64,000 nucleotides of DNA from Aestuariivirga sp. (GTDB taxonomy: Bacteria; Pseudomonadota; Alphaproteobacteria; Rhizobiales; Aestuariivirgaceae). Location of the stretch: contig JAUXUN010000025.1 in the NCBI GenBank assembly GCA_030680855.1, positions 62,001 through 126,000 on the forward strand. The letters are read 5' to 3'. Below the pieces are notes generated by a model that was given only the letters and a program-made list of their open reading frames with translations, was not told the DNA's origin and searched no databases. Position 1 is the first letter of the stretch. The number at the start of each line of letters is the position of its first letter. This document shows, one piece after another, positions 30,507 to 40,681 of this stretch. Both the position numbers and the translations under genes were made by a program.

Positions 30507-31175
30507 ATGACGCGGCCCCTGATCATATCGCCTTCAATCCTGGCGGCGGATTTTTCCAGGCTGGGCGACGAGGTCCGCGCCATCGACAAGGGCGGGGCCG
30601 AGTGGGTGCATGTCGATGTGATGGACGGGCATTTCGTGCCCAACATCACTTTCGGCGCGCCGGTCATGGCGAGCATCCGGCCGGTGACGAAACGGCTGTT
30701 CGACGTGCATTTGATGATTGCCCCTGCCGACCCCTACCTGGAGCAATTCGCCAAGGCGGGGGCTGATATCATCACGGTTCATGCGGAAGCAGGACCGCAT
30801 CTCGACCGTTCATTGCAAAGCATCCGGGCTCTCGGCAAACGCGCCGGCGTGGCGCTCAATCCGGCGACGCCTGCTTCGGCCATTGCCCATGTCCTGGACC
30901 GGCTCGATCTTATCCTGGTGATGACGGTGAACCCGGGCTTTGGCGGGCAGGCTTTCATCAAGGCCATGCTGGCCAAGATTTCCGAGATTCGTGAAATGAG
31001 CCGCGGTCGCGATATCGATATTGAAGTGGACGGCGGGATCACGGCTGAGACGGCGCCGCTGGTGGTCAAGGCCGGAGCCAATGTGCTGGTGGCAGGTTCG
31101 GCAATCTTCAAGGGCGCGGATCACGCCGCCAACATCAAGGCGCTGCGCCAAGCGGCGGAAACGATCTCTGTTTAG
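30507..31175 (+). CDS. rpe: Ribulose-phosphate 3-epimerase
   Basis: [53 protein letters not shown] track overextends to 30447. Confidence 0.95.
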   Translation: MTRPLIISPSILAADFSRLGDEVRAIDKGGAEWVHVDVMDGHFVPNITFGAPVMASIRPVTKRLFDVHLMIAPADPYLEQFAKAGADIITVHAEAGPHLDRSLQSIRALGKRAGVALNPATPASAIAHVLDRLDLILVMTVNPGFGGQAFIKAMLAKISEIREMSRGRDIDIEVDGGITAETAPLVVKAGANVLVAGSAIFKGADHAANIKALRQAAETISV

Positions 31176-31969
31176 GCCGATTCAGTCGCCACTTTCTTGA
31201 TTGTTTCCTTTATCTCTTCAATGGTCGCTCTTTCTTCGGGACGCACCTTGCCATCCGCTTCTGCCACCAAATCCACAACCGTCCAAATTGTACTCAGACT
31301 CTCCGGTCGGCTAGCCAGAGCCTTGATAGCCAATCTGGCTTCTGGCTCCGATGGGTCTTGCAACCTAATCCAATCTAAAAGAACCATCTGAGCATTATCG
31401 TTTACTAAATGGCCCATATCCTGTGCCCGCATTGTCATGAAGCGCAGCAACGTGTTTTGTTCCGCGCGCACAAACCGATTGTCAGCCCTCGCCACAAGCA
31501 CCAAAATCTGCATTTCATATCTTAGCGATTCTATTATCGGCCACACTAACCGGAATTGGGACTTCTCTGCTTTTAGTTCTCGAGCTGCTTCCATCTCGTC
31601 CATATAAGGACCAAAAAAATCAAAAGCTGGTGCCAAGATCTCACCATTTGATGGGTCAAAAAGTGTATTAATGCGGCTTAGGAGAAACGTCCGGTGCTCT
31701 TGTCTCAATTCACAGAAAGCTGTCACATAACCTTCATCATAGCCATCTGCGATACGAATAAGCCTCACAATTCTCTTGGTCACCTTGCCATTGCTATCTT
31801 TGTAAATCATTCCGACGCGCATCCCCGCCAATCGGAAGTCAGGGTCTTCGACTAGCTCCGGATCAGGAATCTGCTCATCATCTACCAAATAGCCTTCACT
31901 ATCGACTTCGAAAGATTCGATTTCAGGGTATTTGTCATTCCGCCCAAAAAGTGCGCTGAACAGTCCCAT
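31172..31969 (-). CDS. Hypothetical protein with WYL-like and TerB-like regions
   Basis: 265 aa; [34 protein letters not shown] (WYL-like) and [26 protein letters not shown] (TerB-like). Confidence 0.6.
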   Translation of the reverse strand: MGLFSALFGRNDKYPEIESFEVDSEGYLVDDEQIPDPELVEDPDFRLAGMRVGMIYKDSNGKVTKRIVRLIRIADGYDEGYVTAFCELRQEHRTFLLSRINTLFDPSNGEILAPAFDFFGPYMDEMEAARELKAEKSQFRLVWPIIESLRYEMQILVLVARADNRFVRAEQNTLLRFMTMRAQDMGHLVNDNAQMVLLDWIRLQDPSEPEARLAIKALASRPESLSTIWTVVDLVAEADGKVRPEERATIEEIKETIKKVATESA

Positions 31970-32049
31970 ATCTACTCTCTGTCGCAGTTTATGATTCGAT
32001 GCTAGGCGGGCTTACCCCACACAGGCAAGAGACGTTTCAGCCTTCGTTT

Positions 32050-32156
32050 TCATGGAATCCGGAGGTCTTTTGCAATTGCTGCGGCCTCAATTATTTCGAT
32101 GGTACGCTTTTCCAAATGTTGCCACAAGCTATCACGCTCCTTTGTTCGAGCTTGTT
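32050..32156 (-). pseudogene. Orphan C-terminal ORF fragment abutting the FMN reductase stop
   Basis: Minus-strand LEQARTKERDSLWQHLEKRTIEIIEAAAIAKDLRIP*, open frame with no start. Confidence 0.4.
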
Positions 32157-32702
32157 CTAAGGCTTCTTTTCCACCCACTCGATAAAGGCCTCCAGCCATT
32201 TGGCGAGGTATTTTCTAGTTTCCGCATCGGTCAGGTTGCCGCTGGCGTCGAATTTGTCCCTGTTGTGGTTCACGAAAATTTCCGGCCTCGGCATCACGAT
32301 TGCCTGAAGCGACTGGAGGGTTTGGCGAAAGTGATATTGCGAACGGCCGGTGCCAAGGTAAACGCCGTCGCCTGCACCCAGCATGCCAACCCGCTTCCAT
32401 TTGAGGAAATGAGAACCTCGCGACAGCCAGTCGACGGCATTTTTGAGTACGCCGGGAATTGAGAAGTTATATTCGGGGGTTGCGAAGATCACTCCGTCCG
32501 CAGCGCGGATGCGGGCGTCTAGGTCCTTCACGGATTGCGGCTTGCCCTCTGCCTCTTCAGCATCGCCATCGTAGAGGGGGATGCCATGCAGGGTAACGAT
32601 CTCGATTTCCACGGTGGGGGGAGCCAGCTCCTGGAGCGCGCGCAGAAGTCCGGTGTTGGTGGAGGCTTTGCGCAACGCACCGGAAATGGCGAGAATCTTC
32701 AT
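32157..32702 (-). CDS. NADPH-dependent FMN reductase
   Basis: 181 aa; ILAISGALRKASTNTGLLRAL, FATPEYNFSIPGVLKNAVDWLSR. Confidence 0.9.
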   Translation of the reverse strand: MKILAISGALRKASTNTGLLRALQELAPPTVEIEIVTLHGIPLYDGDAEEAEGKPQSVKDLDARIRAADGVIFATPEYNFSIPGVLKNAVDWLSRGSHFLKWKRVGMLGAGDGVYLGTGRSQYHFRQTLQSLQAIVMPRPEIFVNHNRDKFDASGNLTDAETRKYLAKWLEAFIEWVEKKP

Positions 32703-32773
32703 ATTATTCTACTTTCTGCAATAATTTCTATTTTTTTTCTTTATTTTTGCTAAATTTGCAACAATAAAGTCAT

Positions 32774-33649
32774 ATGGAACAGTTTTCGGCGCTTCGGCTG
32801 TTTATTTCGGTGGGCGATACGGGCAGTTTTTCGGCGGCTGCAGAGCTGCTGGGCGTTTCAACATCCGTTGTCAGCCGCGGGATTGCGGCCCTTGAAGCGG
32901 AGCTTGGCATCCGCCTGCTCAAGCGGTCAACGCGGCGTGTTGCGCTTACGGAAGCGGGTTCGCTCTATCTCACGCGGGTGCGCAGCCTTCTGACGGAACT
33001 TGAAGACACCAACAAAAGCCTCAAGCAGCCCAACACCCCAGCCACGGGAAGGTTCCGGATTGCAGCACCTACGGCCTTGGGCCTTGCCCTTATCGCTCCC
33101 GCCGTGGCCGATTTCATGGCGGGGCAGCCCAATGTCGTGATCCAGCTTGATCTTCTGGACCGCGCCATAGATCTTCTGGAAGAGGATTATGACGTGGCCC
33201 TGCGGGTTGATGAAACCCTCGAATCCATGCCAAATTTGCGCAGCCTGGGGCAGTTGGAAGTGGGGTTGTTCAGTTCGCCCGCCTATCTCGCCCGGCATGG
33301 CAGGCCCCATGGTCCCGCCGACCTCGGCAAGCACCGGGCTCTTTACCCGGCAAGCCAGCAGAGCTGGAACCTGCGCGGAGGCCTAGGGGAAATGCCCAGA
33401 ACGCAGTTTTGCTCGAACCGGCTGGAGGCTTTGAAAACCCTGTGCTTGACCGGGCAAGGCATCGCCCTGCTCCCCCTCTTTCTGGTGCGCGGTGAAACCG
33501 AACGTAATGAACTCGTTCAATTACTCGATGGTTTTGAACCGAAACCTCTGAATCTTGTGCTCGCAACGTCTCTGCAACGATCCGAAACCAACTCGTCACG
33601 GCTTTTTCAGCGGTTTCTGGAGGCGCGCTTTAAGCGGTTGCGGCTTTGA
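32774..33649 (+). CDS. LysR-family transcriptional regulator
   Basis: 291 aa; GSFSAAAELLGVSTSVVSRGIAALEAELGIRLLKRSTRRVALTEAG. Confidence 0.93.
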   Translation: MEQFSALRLFISVGDTGSFSAAAELLGVSTSVVSRGIAALEAELGIRLLKRSTRRVALTEAGSLYLTRVRSLLTELEDTNKSLKQPNTPATGRFRIAAPTALGLALIAPAVADFMAGQPNVVIQLDLLDRAIDLLEEDYDVALRVDETLESMPNLRSLGQLEVGLFSSPAYLARHGRPHGPADLGKHRALYPASQQSWNLRGGLGEMPRTQFCSNRLEALKTLCLTGQGIALLPLFLVRGETERNELVQLLDGFEPKPLNLVLATSLQRSETNSSRLFQRFLEARFKRLRL

Positions 33650-35312
33650 TTTTCTTCGAACGCTTGGCTAGAAGGCCCGTCAGCCAGTCCGGATCCATTT
33701 CAGGGACGGATGAGAGGAGCAATTCCGTATAGGCGGGAAATGGCGGCGACAGGACCGTTGACTTCGGCCCCTGCTGGACCACCTTGCCCTGGTGCATAAC
33801 GACGATTTCATCGGAAATGGCCCGCACGGTGGCGATGTCATGGGTGATGAAGAGGTAAGATACGTTGGTTTTCTTCTGCAGGCGCATGAGCAGCGAGAGG
33901 ATTTCCTCCTGGACAATCTGGTCAAGGGCGGAGGTGACTTCATCGCAGATGATGATTTCCGGATCCGCCGCCAGGGCCCGGGCAATGGAAATGCGCTGCT
34001 TCTGGCCACCGGACATTTCGCCGGGAAGCCGGTCGATATAGCTTTCATTGAGTTCGATGGATTCGAGCAGCTCGACCACGCGGCGGTCCCGGGCTGCGCC
34101 CTTGAGGCCAAGGTAGAATTCAAGCGGCCGGCCGATGATATCGCGCACCTTCTGGCGCGGATTGAGCGCCGTGTCAGCCGACTGGTAAATCATCTGGATG
34201 CGGCGCAGCGTATCCTTGTCACGATCCTTGAGTTCCCGCGGCAGGGGCTTGCCGTTGAAATAGATTTCGCCACGCGAAGGCGGCAGAAGGCCGGTGATGG
34301 CTCGGGCCAACGTTGATTTTCCCGAACCCGATTCCCCCACAACAGCCACGGTGCGGCCGCGCGGAACCTGGACCGTGACATTGTCCAGAACCTTGATGGA
34401 GCCGCTATAGCTCGCGTCGACATTGTGGATGCGGAGCGCGATGTCATCGCTGATTGATTCCGGTTTCTGCAACTTGCGCACCGCCCAGAGCGAGCGGGTG
34501 TATTCCTGGGTCGGGGCCTTCAACATGGCGCGCGTCGTCGCCTCTTCCACCAGATTGCCATAACGGAGAACCATGATGCGGTGGGCCATCTGGGCCACAA
34601 CAGCCAGATCATGGGTAATGTAAATTGCCGCGGTGTCGAACTGTTCCACGATATCGCGCATGGCGGCCAGAACTTCCACCTGGGTGGTGACGTCAAGGGC
34701 GGTGGTGGGCTCATCAAATATGATCAGGTCGGGGCGGCAGGACATGGCCATGGCCGTCATGGCGCGCTGCAACTGGCCGCCTGAGACCTGGTGGGGGAAG
34801 CGATCACCAATGGTATTCGGATTAGGCAATTGCAAACGCTTGTAAAGATCGCGGGCATCGGCCTCGGCCTTTTCGCGCGTCATGATATTGTGGGCCACGG
34901 CCGTTTCAACAGTCTGGTCGATGATATGGTGCGCCGGGTTAAACGAGGCAGCAGCACTTTGGGCCACATAGGCAATGCGCGAACCCCACAGGGCGCGGCG
35001 CTGTTCTTCGCTGGCCGCAATAAGGTCCATGCCGTCAAACACGATAGAGCCGCCGCTGATGCGGCAGCCGGGCCGGGCAAAGCCCATGGCGGCAAGCCCA
35101 AGAGTGGATTTACCCGCACCGGATTCACCGATGAGGCCCAGAACTTCGCCGCGCTTCAGGGTTAGGTCAATGCCCTTGACGATGGGATTCCAGACATCAT
35201 CGCTGTAGCCGTCAATCTTGAGGCCCTTGATGTCGAGGAGGGTTTCGCCCTTGACGCGCTTCTTATCAGTGACCATCGCGAAGCCCACTTGTTTTATGGA
35301 GGAACCAATCAA
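33630..35312 (-). CDS. ABC transporter ATPase with two fused nucleotide-binding domains (dipeptide/oligopeptide type)
   Basis: 560 aa; GESGAGKSTLGLA and GESGSGKSTLARA Walker A; two LSGGQ-like signatures. Confidence 0.93.
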   Translation of the reverse strand: MIGSSIKQVGFAMVTDKKRVKGETLLDIKGLKIDGYSDDVWNPIVKGIDLTLKRGEVLGLIGESGAGKSTLGLAAMGFARPGCRISGGSIVFDGMDLIAASEEQRRALWGSRIAYVAQSAAASFNPAHHIIDQTVETAVAHNIMTREKAEADARDLYKRLQLPNPNTIGDRFPHQVSGGQLQRAMTAMAMSCRPDLIIFDEPTTALDVTTQVEVLAAMRDIVEQFDTAAIYITHDLAVVAQMAHRIMVLRYGNLVEEATTRAMLKAPTQEYTRSLWAVRKLQKPESISDDIALRIHNVDASYSGSIKVLDNVTVQVPRGRTVAVVGESGSGKSTLARAITGLLPPSRGEIYFNGKPLPRELKDRDKDTLRRIQMIYQSADTALNPRQKVRDIIGRPLEFYLGLKGAARDRRVVELLESIELNESYIDRLPGEMSGGQKQRISIARALAADPEIIICDEVTSALDQIVQEEILSLLMRLQKKTNVSYLFITHDIATVRAISDEIVVMHQGKVVQQGPKSTVLSPPFPAYTELLLSSVPEMDPDWLTGLLAKRSKKIKAATA

Positions 35313-36150
35313 CTACAAAATTCACCGCAACGGTGAGAAGTGCTATTGCCGCAGCCGGGTAGAGCGGTGCTGGCCTGCCGAAGCTGATCAGCGACTTGCT
35401 TTCAGCCACCATTGAACCCCAATCGGCGGTGGGCGGCTGAATGCCCACACCAAGGAATGAGAGCGCGGAAATGGTGAGAAACACGAAACAGAAACGCAGG
35501 CCGAACTCGGTGATCAGCGGAGGCAGGATGTTGGGGACGATTTCCTTGAAAACAATCCAGCCCATGCCTTCGCCGCGCAGCCTGGCGGATTCGACATAAT
35601 CCATCACCACGGAATTCAGGGCCACGGCACGGGACAGGCGGAAGACGCGGGTTGCGTCGAGTAGGGCCAGAATAATGATGAGGTTGATGAGGCTTTTGCC
35701 AACGACGGCCAGCATCATCAGGGCGAAGATCAGCACGGGGATGGCAAGAAACGCATCCACGACGCGTGAAATGCCCTGGTCAAGAAGGCCGCGCTTCAGG
35801 GCTGCGAGCACACCCAGTGACCCCCCGATTAGAAAAGACAGGAGAGTGGTGATGAGAGCAATGCCAATTGTGTTGCGCGCGCCAAAAATCAGGCGCGAGA
35901 GCGTATCGCGGCCGATCTGGTCGGTTCCCAGCCAATTTTCCGGGCTTGAGAGCTGGTAGGCCTTGCCGACGATTTCCGACTCGCCGTAGGGCGCGAGCAG
36001 GGGAGCGAAAATCGCGCATATCGCATAGAGCAGAATGACGATCATGCCAAACCACGCAGTCAAGGGCGCGGTTCTGAGGTCGCGCCTGACACTCTCGATG
36101 ACTGAGCGGCGGGCCTTGATGACGCGGACAGGCGGTGTGGCTGAGTTCAT
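35266..36150 (-). CDS. ABC transporter permease (DppC-like)
   Basis: 294 aa; ENWLGTDQIGRDTLSRLIFGARNTIGIAL. Confidence 0.92.
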   Translation of the reverse strand: MNSATPPVRVIKARRSVIESVRRDLRTAPLTAWFGMIVILLYAICAIFAPLLAPYGESEIVGKAYQLSSPENWLGTDQIGRDTLSRLIFGARNTIGIALITTLLSFLIGGSLGVLAALKRGLLDQGISRVVDAFLAIPVLIFALMMLAVVGKSLINLIIILALLDATRVFRLSRAVALNSVVMDYVESARLRGEGMGWIVFKEIVPNILPPLITEFGLRFCFVFLTISALSFLGVGIQPPTADWGSMVAESKSLISFGRPAPLYPAAAIALLTVAVNFVVDWFLHKTSGLRDGH

Positions 36151-37118
36151 TTTGGATGCAACAATCTTGGATTGGTTACAATTGAGACGATGTCGGCCAA
36201 AAGGTTGAGCAGAATGTAGGTTGCGGCAAATATCAGGGCACAGGCCTGGACCACCGGCATGTCGCGGCTGGACACCGCATCAACCATGAGCTGGCCAATG
36301 CCGGGATAGACGAACACCACCTCAACCACCACCACGCCCACCACGAGATAGGCCAGGTTGAAAGCAATAACGGTGGCAATGGGGGCCCAGGCATTGGGAA
36401 GCGCGTGATGCCTGATGACATCGGATTTTGAAACGCCCTTGAGCTGTGCCATTTCAATGTAGGGGCTTGCCAGCAGGTTGATGATCGCGGCCCGCGTCAT
36501 GCGCATCATGTGGGCGATGATCACCAGCGTCATGGTGAGGGCCGGCAGCGCTGCTCGGTAGACATGCTCGACGAATGGGGTTCCGATGCTGACCGTCGAG
36601 TTGGGGTAAAACAGCCTCAGCTTAACGGCAAAAACATAAACCAGAATATAGGCGATGAAAAATTCCGGCATGGCAATCGTCGTCAGGGTGACGGAGTTTA
36701 CGATGCGGTCAAACCAGGAATTGCGGTAAAGCGCCGCCATGGCCCCCAGCAGGAGAGAAAGCGGAACAGCGATAACGGCAGCCATGGCCGCCAGAAAGAA
36801 GGTGTTGTAGAGGCGCGGCGCAATGGTGGCCGACACATCGCGCTTCATGCTGCCGCTCAGGCCGGAATAGGAAGAACCGAAATCGCCCTGCACGGCTTTG
36901 CCGATCCATTCGAAATAGCGGACGGTGGCGGGGCGGTCGAGGCCGAGGTCGCGCTTGAAGGCCGCCACGGTTTCGGGCGTGGCGCTCTGGCCCAGGACAT
37001 TCTCCGCGTAGCCGCCAGGCAGCATCTCGAGCGACGAGAAAATGATTACCGAAACAGCAAGCAGCGTAACGATACCTAAGCCCAAACGCTGCAGAACAGT
37101 TCTCAGAACTGGATGCAT
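36147..37118 (-). CDS. ABC transporter permease (DppB-like)
   Basis: 323 aa; PALTMTLVIIAHMMRMTRAAII, FVYPGIGQLMVDAV. Confidence 0.92.
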   Translation of the reverse strand: MHPVLRTVLQRLGLGIVTLLAVSVIIFSSLEMLPGGYAENVLGQSATPETVAAFKRDLGLDRPATVRYFEWIGKAVQGDFGSSYSGLSGSMKRDVSATIAPRLYNTFFLAAMAAVIAVPLSLLLGAMAALYRNSWFDRIVNSVTLTTIAMPEFFIAYILVYVFAVKLRLFYPNSTVSIGTPFVEHVYRAALPALTMTLVIIAHMMRMTRAAIINLLASPYIEMAQLKGVSKSDVIRHHALPNAWAPIATVIAFNLAYLVVGVVVVEVVFVYPGIGQLMVDAVSSRDMPVVQACALIFAATYILLNLLADIVSIVTNPRLLHPK

Positions 37119-37253
37119 TCATCCCCCTTTTTGGGCTTCTTTTTTGGCCCCGTTTTTTTAACCCTAGCAGAACGGTAAAACACCGCCACAAAAAAACCGT
37201 ATGGCAACATGCGACCCATTGCGACAGTTGAGCGACGAATTGAACATTTCAAA

Positions 37254-37332
37254 TTCTCATCATGCCCGCGCTTGACGGGCATCTTCTCAGGAGCCGTGGC
37301 GATGACCGGGTCAAGCCCGGTCATGATGAGAA
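37254..37332. repeat. Inverted pair of REP-like palindromes (locus A)
   Basis: TTCTCATCATGCCCGCGCTTGACGGGCATCTTCTC + GATGACCGGGTCAAGCCCGGTCATGATGAGAA. Confidence 0.85.
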
Positions 37333-37346
37333 GGGGGACTCCCTAT

Positions 37347-37379
37347 CAAAAAAGGCCCCGCCGGATTTCCGGCGAGGCC
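37347..37379 (-). terminator. Rho-independent terminator for the substrate-binding protein gene
   Basis: Minus-strand GGCCTCGCCGG-AAAT-CCGGCGGGGCC-TTTTTTT. Confidence 0.85.
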
Positions 37380-37404
37380 CGTGATCAAATCAGCCGCTTG
37401 CGGA

Positions 37405-39003
37405 TTACGCCATCCACCAGCGTTCAACCATGTAGCCGCCGTCGCTATCCTGGTCAGAGTTCATCTCGCCGTGGGCAACAGCGGTGCTCAAGGCGCCGAC
37501 GAAATTGTAGAACATCAGCACTACCTGGCCGCCGTCATCATGAACAATCTGCTGGCATTCGGCATACATGGCCGCACGCTTCGCTTCGTCGAGCTCGCTG
37601 CGGGCCTGAACCAGAAGTTCATTGAAGCGCGGGCTCTTGAAGTGCGTATCGTTCCAAGGTGCGTCCGCTGCAAGCGAGATGGACAGCATCGTATCGACCG
37701 TAGGACGGCCGCCCCAGTAGCACATGCTCCAAGGCTTCTTGAGCCAGACGTTAGACCAATAACCGTCATCCGGCTCGCGGATCACGTTGATCTCAATGCC
37801 TGCCGCCTTGGCGCTTTCCTGCATCAGCAGGGCCGCATCCAGGGCGCCGGCGAACGCGGCGTTTGGCGGAACCGAGAAGTCGACCTTGAGGTTTTCAATG
37901 CCTGCTTCCTTCAGGATCGACTTGGCCTTTTCCGGATCGTAGGTATGCTGCGGCTGCGGATCAATGGCATACTTCATCTGTGAGCCGATCGGGTTGTCAT
38001 TGCCTACCTTGCCGTAGCCAAACAGCACCTTGTCCACCATTTCCTGGCGGTTGATGGCGTATTTGAGGGCCTTGCGCACGGCGGGATTGTCGAAGGGCGC
38101 CACATCGGTGAGCATCGGTGCTGTATAGGGCGTAGGACCGCTCTGGTTATAGATTTCCGTATTCGGCGCGCTCTTCAGCATGTCGATGGTCTTGAGATCG
38201 GCACGGTCGATGAAGTGCACCTCGCCGGAGAGATAGGCGTTGGTGCGGGCCGCGACATCGGAAATGGTGATCATTTCGATGGCGTCGAACCAGGTATCCT
38301 TGAAGAAGTTCGGATTGCGTTCGCCAACCAGCTTCACGCCGGGCTCGTAGGACTTGAGGATGTATGGTCCGGCGCCAATGCCCTTTTCCCATTCGATCTT
38401 GCCGTCCGTGGAGGGGTAGATCGACAGGTGGTAGTCGGTGAAGCCGAAGGGAAGGTCGACGTTGCCGGAAGCCAGCTCAATGACCACGGTGTCGGGGCCA
38501 TCAGCCTTGACGCTCGTCACGCCGGGGAGATACTCCTTGGCGGGTGACTTCGAGTCCGGGCCGATGTGATAATTGATGGTGGCCACGACGTCGGATGAAT
38601 CGAGGGTCTTGCCGTTGTGGAAGGTAATGCCCTTGCGGAGCCGGATGACCCATTTCTTGGCGCCATCGGATGGCTCGAAGGACTCGGCCACGTGCATGAT
38701 CAGGTCGCCCTTTGGATCAAGCTGGGTGAGCGGCGCGCCCATGACCGATTTGCCGAACTGGAAGTTAAATCCGTTGGTCCAGGTGGCGGGATCCAGCGAG
38801 TCGGTGGTCGAGCCATGTCCGGAACCATACTTGAAGATGCCGCCCTTCTTGGGTTCGGCGCGGGCGGCGGTTGCGAACATGGTGTTTGCGGCCGCGGCGG
38901 TAACGCCGATGGACAGGGCGTAGCTCATAAAGTCGCGGCGCGACAGCTTGCCCCGGCGTACGGCCTGGGTAACCTGCTTCAATTTCATTTCAAGTTCGGT
39001 CAT
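37405..39003 (-). CDS. ABC transporter substrate-binding protein (dipeptide/oligopeptide family 5)
   Basis: 532 aa; Tat-like SRRDFMSYALSIGVTAAAA; KKWVIRLRKGITFHNGKTLDSSDVVATINY. Confidence 0.92.
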   Translation of the reverse strand: MTELEMKLKQVTQAVRRGKLSRRDFMSYALSIGVTAAAANTMFATAARAEPKKGGIFKYGSGHGSTTDSLDPATWTNGFNFQFGKSVMGAPLTQLDPKGDLIMHVAESFEPSDGAKKWVIRLRKGITFHNGKTLDSSDVVATINYHIGPDSKSPAKEYLPGVTSVKADGPDTVVIELASGNVDLPFGFTDYHLSIYPSTDGKIEWEKGIGAGPYILKSYEPGVKLVGERNPNFFKDTWFDAIEMITISDVAARTNAYLSGEVHFIDRADLKTIDMLKSAPNTEIYNQSGPTPYTAPMLTDVAPFDNPAVRKALKYAINRQEMVDKVLFGYGKVGNDNPIGSQMKYAIDPQPQHTYDPEKAKSILKEAGIENLKVDFSVPPNAAFAGALDAALLMQESAKAAGIEINVIREPDDGYWSNVWLKKPWSMCYWGGRPTVDTMLSISLAADAPWNDTHFKSPRFNELLVQARSELDEAKRAAMYAECQQIVHDDGGQVVLMFYNFVGALSTAVAHGEMNSDQDSDGGYMVERWWMA

Positions 39004-39357
39004 GCGTTTTCTCCTTGGTGACCAGATAGCTCTTGGGCGGAGAAGAAGGAAAGCTGGGCTTTAGCAGCCTTGCGGCGAACCCTGTGCCGCACATTAACTT
39101 AGCCGTTCCCCGTCTTCTTGTTATTCAATAGGGATTTTTGACTGTCCCTTTAGAATTACTAACCTCTCACGCAAATACAAATACGTCAATGGCTTATGGG
39201 CGCACAAACAGGTGAATTGATTGAACCAAAGCCGCTTCATGCAACGCACAAAAGCGACCAAAAATCCGGGGAGAGCGCCCTTACCCTTTGCCTCTTCACA
39301 GTTTCTTCTATCGGAATTAAGGTCCGGACCCAGACAGACAGGGGGAGGCTGGAAGCC

Positions 39358-40572
39358 GTGGCTCAGGAAACTGCCGGTCACGTAAACGAAGGGATTCTGG
39401 GCAACCTGATTGTCCGGATCGGCAAACGGCTGGTGCCCAAAACCCTCAAAGGCTCCCTTGAGCTTACCCTGCCCTCCGGAAAGCAGGTCGTGCTGGGATC
39501 CCCCGGGGAAGGCTTTGCGGCCGATCTGACGCTGCGCAATTTCAAGGTCATCTGGGCCAGCGTCAGGCGGGCGCAGCTCGGCTTTTTCGAAAGCTACATG
39601 GCTGGCGACATCGAGAGCAAGGATCCGACAAAATTCTTCCAGTTTTATTTGAACAACCGGGCGGCGCTTGACCGGGCCGCCACCGGCATTTTTTCCGCAA
39701 GCTGGTTTGACAAGCTGTGGCACCGGGCCAGGGACAACAACGCCGAGGGGTCGAAGGAAAACATCTCGGCCCACTACGATCTGGGCAACAGGTTCTACAA
39801 GCTCTGGCTTGACGAGACCATGACCTATTCGTCGGCGGTTTTCGACCGGTCGGGAAACAGCCTGGAGGCAGCGCAGCGGCGCAAATACGCCAAGGTCATG
39901 GAAGCCCTGGAACTGAAGAAAGGCGACCGCATTCTTGAAATCGGTTCGGGCTGGGGCGGGTTTGCGGAAGAAGCCGCCAGGAAGAAAGCCACGGTCAAGG
40001 GCATAACCCTGTCACGCGAACAGCTCGCCTATGCCGCGGAACGCATCGCCAAGGCCGGACTCGACAGCCACGCCAGCTTTCATTTCGAGGACTATCGCGA
40101 TACCAAGGGCAGCTTTAACGGCATTGCTTCCATTGAAATGATCGAGGCGGTAGGCGAGCCCCATTGGCCGGTCTATTTCCGCACCCTTTATGACCGGCTG
40201 AAGCCCGGCGGCATTGCCGCCATCCAGGGCATCACGATTTCCGAAGCAAATTATGAGGCCTATCGCTCGGGCGTGGATTTCATCCAGCGCTATATTTTTC
40301 CGGGCGGCATGCTGCTCACCAAAACCATTTTGAAGGAACAGGCGGTCAAGGCCGGCCTGATCCTTGAGCGGGCGGAAACCTTTGGGCAAAGCTATGCCAC
40401 CACGCTGCGGCTTTGGCATGAGCGCTTTGAAGCGGTTTGGCCGGAAGTCGCCCAGCTTGGCTTCGACGAAAAATTCCGGCGGCTGTGGAAGCTTTATCTG
40501 GCCTATTGTGAAGCGGGCTTTGCCGAGTCCGTTGTCGACGTCGGGATCTACAAGCTGCGCAAGCCCGCGTAA
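39358..40572 (+). CDS. cfa: Cyclopropane-fatty-acyl-phospholipid synthase family methyltransferase (longest ORF from 39196)
   Basis: ISAHYDLGNRFYKLWLDETMTYSSAVF, ILEIGSGWGGFAEEAA, GVDFIQRYIFPGGMLLT. Confidence 0.92.
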   Translation: MAQETAGHVNEGILGNLIVRIGKRLVPKTLKGSLELTLPSGKQVVLGSPGEGFAADLTLRNFKVIWASVRRAQLGFFESYMAGDIESKDPTKFFQFYLNNRAALDRAATGIFSASWFDKLWHRARDNNAEGSKENISAHYDLGNRFYKLWLDETMTYSSAVFDRSGNSLEAAQRRKYAKVMEALELKKGDRILEIGSGWGGFAEEAARKKATVKGITLSREQLAYAAERIAKAGLDSHASFHFEDYRDTKGSFNGIASIEMIEAVGEPHWPVYFRTLYDRLKPGGIAAIQGITISEANYEAYRSGVDFIQRYIFPGGMLLTKTILKEQAVKAGLILERAETFGQSYATTLRLWHERFEAVWPEVAQLGFDEKFRRLWKLYLAYCEAGFAESVVDVGIYKLRKPA

Positions 40573-40587
40573 GGATATTCCTCCACC

Positions 40588-40670
40588 TTCTCATCATGGC
40601 CGTGCTTGACACGGCCATCTTCTTTGCCAGCAGCAGAAGATGCCCGCGTCAAGTGCGGGCAAGATGAGAC
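40588..40670. repeat. Inverted pair of REP-like palindromes (locus B)
   Basis: TTCTCATCATGGCCGTGCTTGACACGGCCATCTTCT + AGAAGATGCCCGCGTCAAGTGCGGGCAAGATGAGA. Confidence 0.85.
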
Positions 40671-40681
40671 TGGGGGCGTTG

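Noticed and set aside
33792-34316. 174-aa plus-strand ORF inside the fused ABC ATPase gene
   Set aside because: Antisense shadow; no start context or motif.
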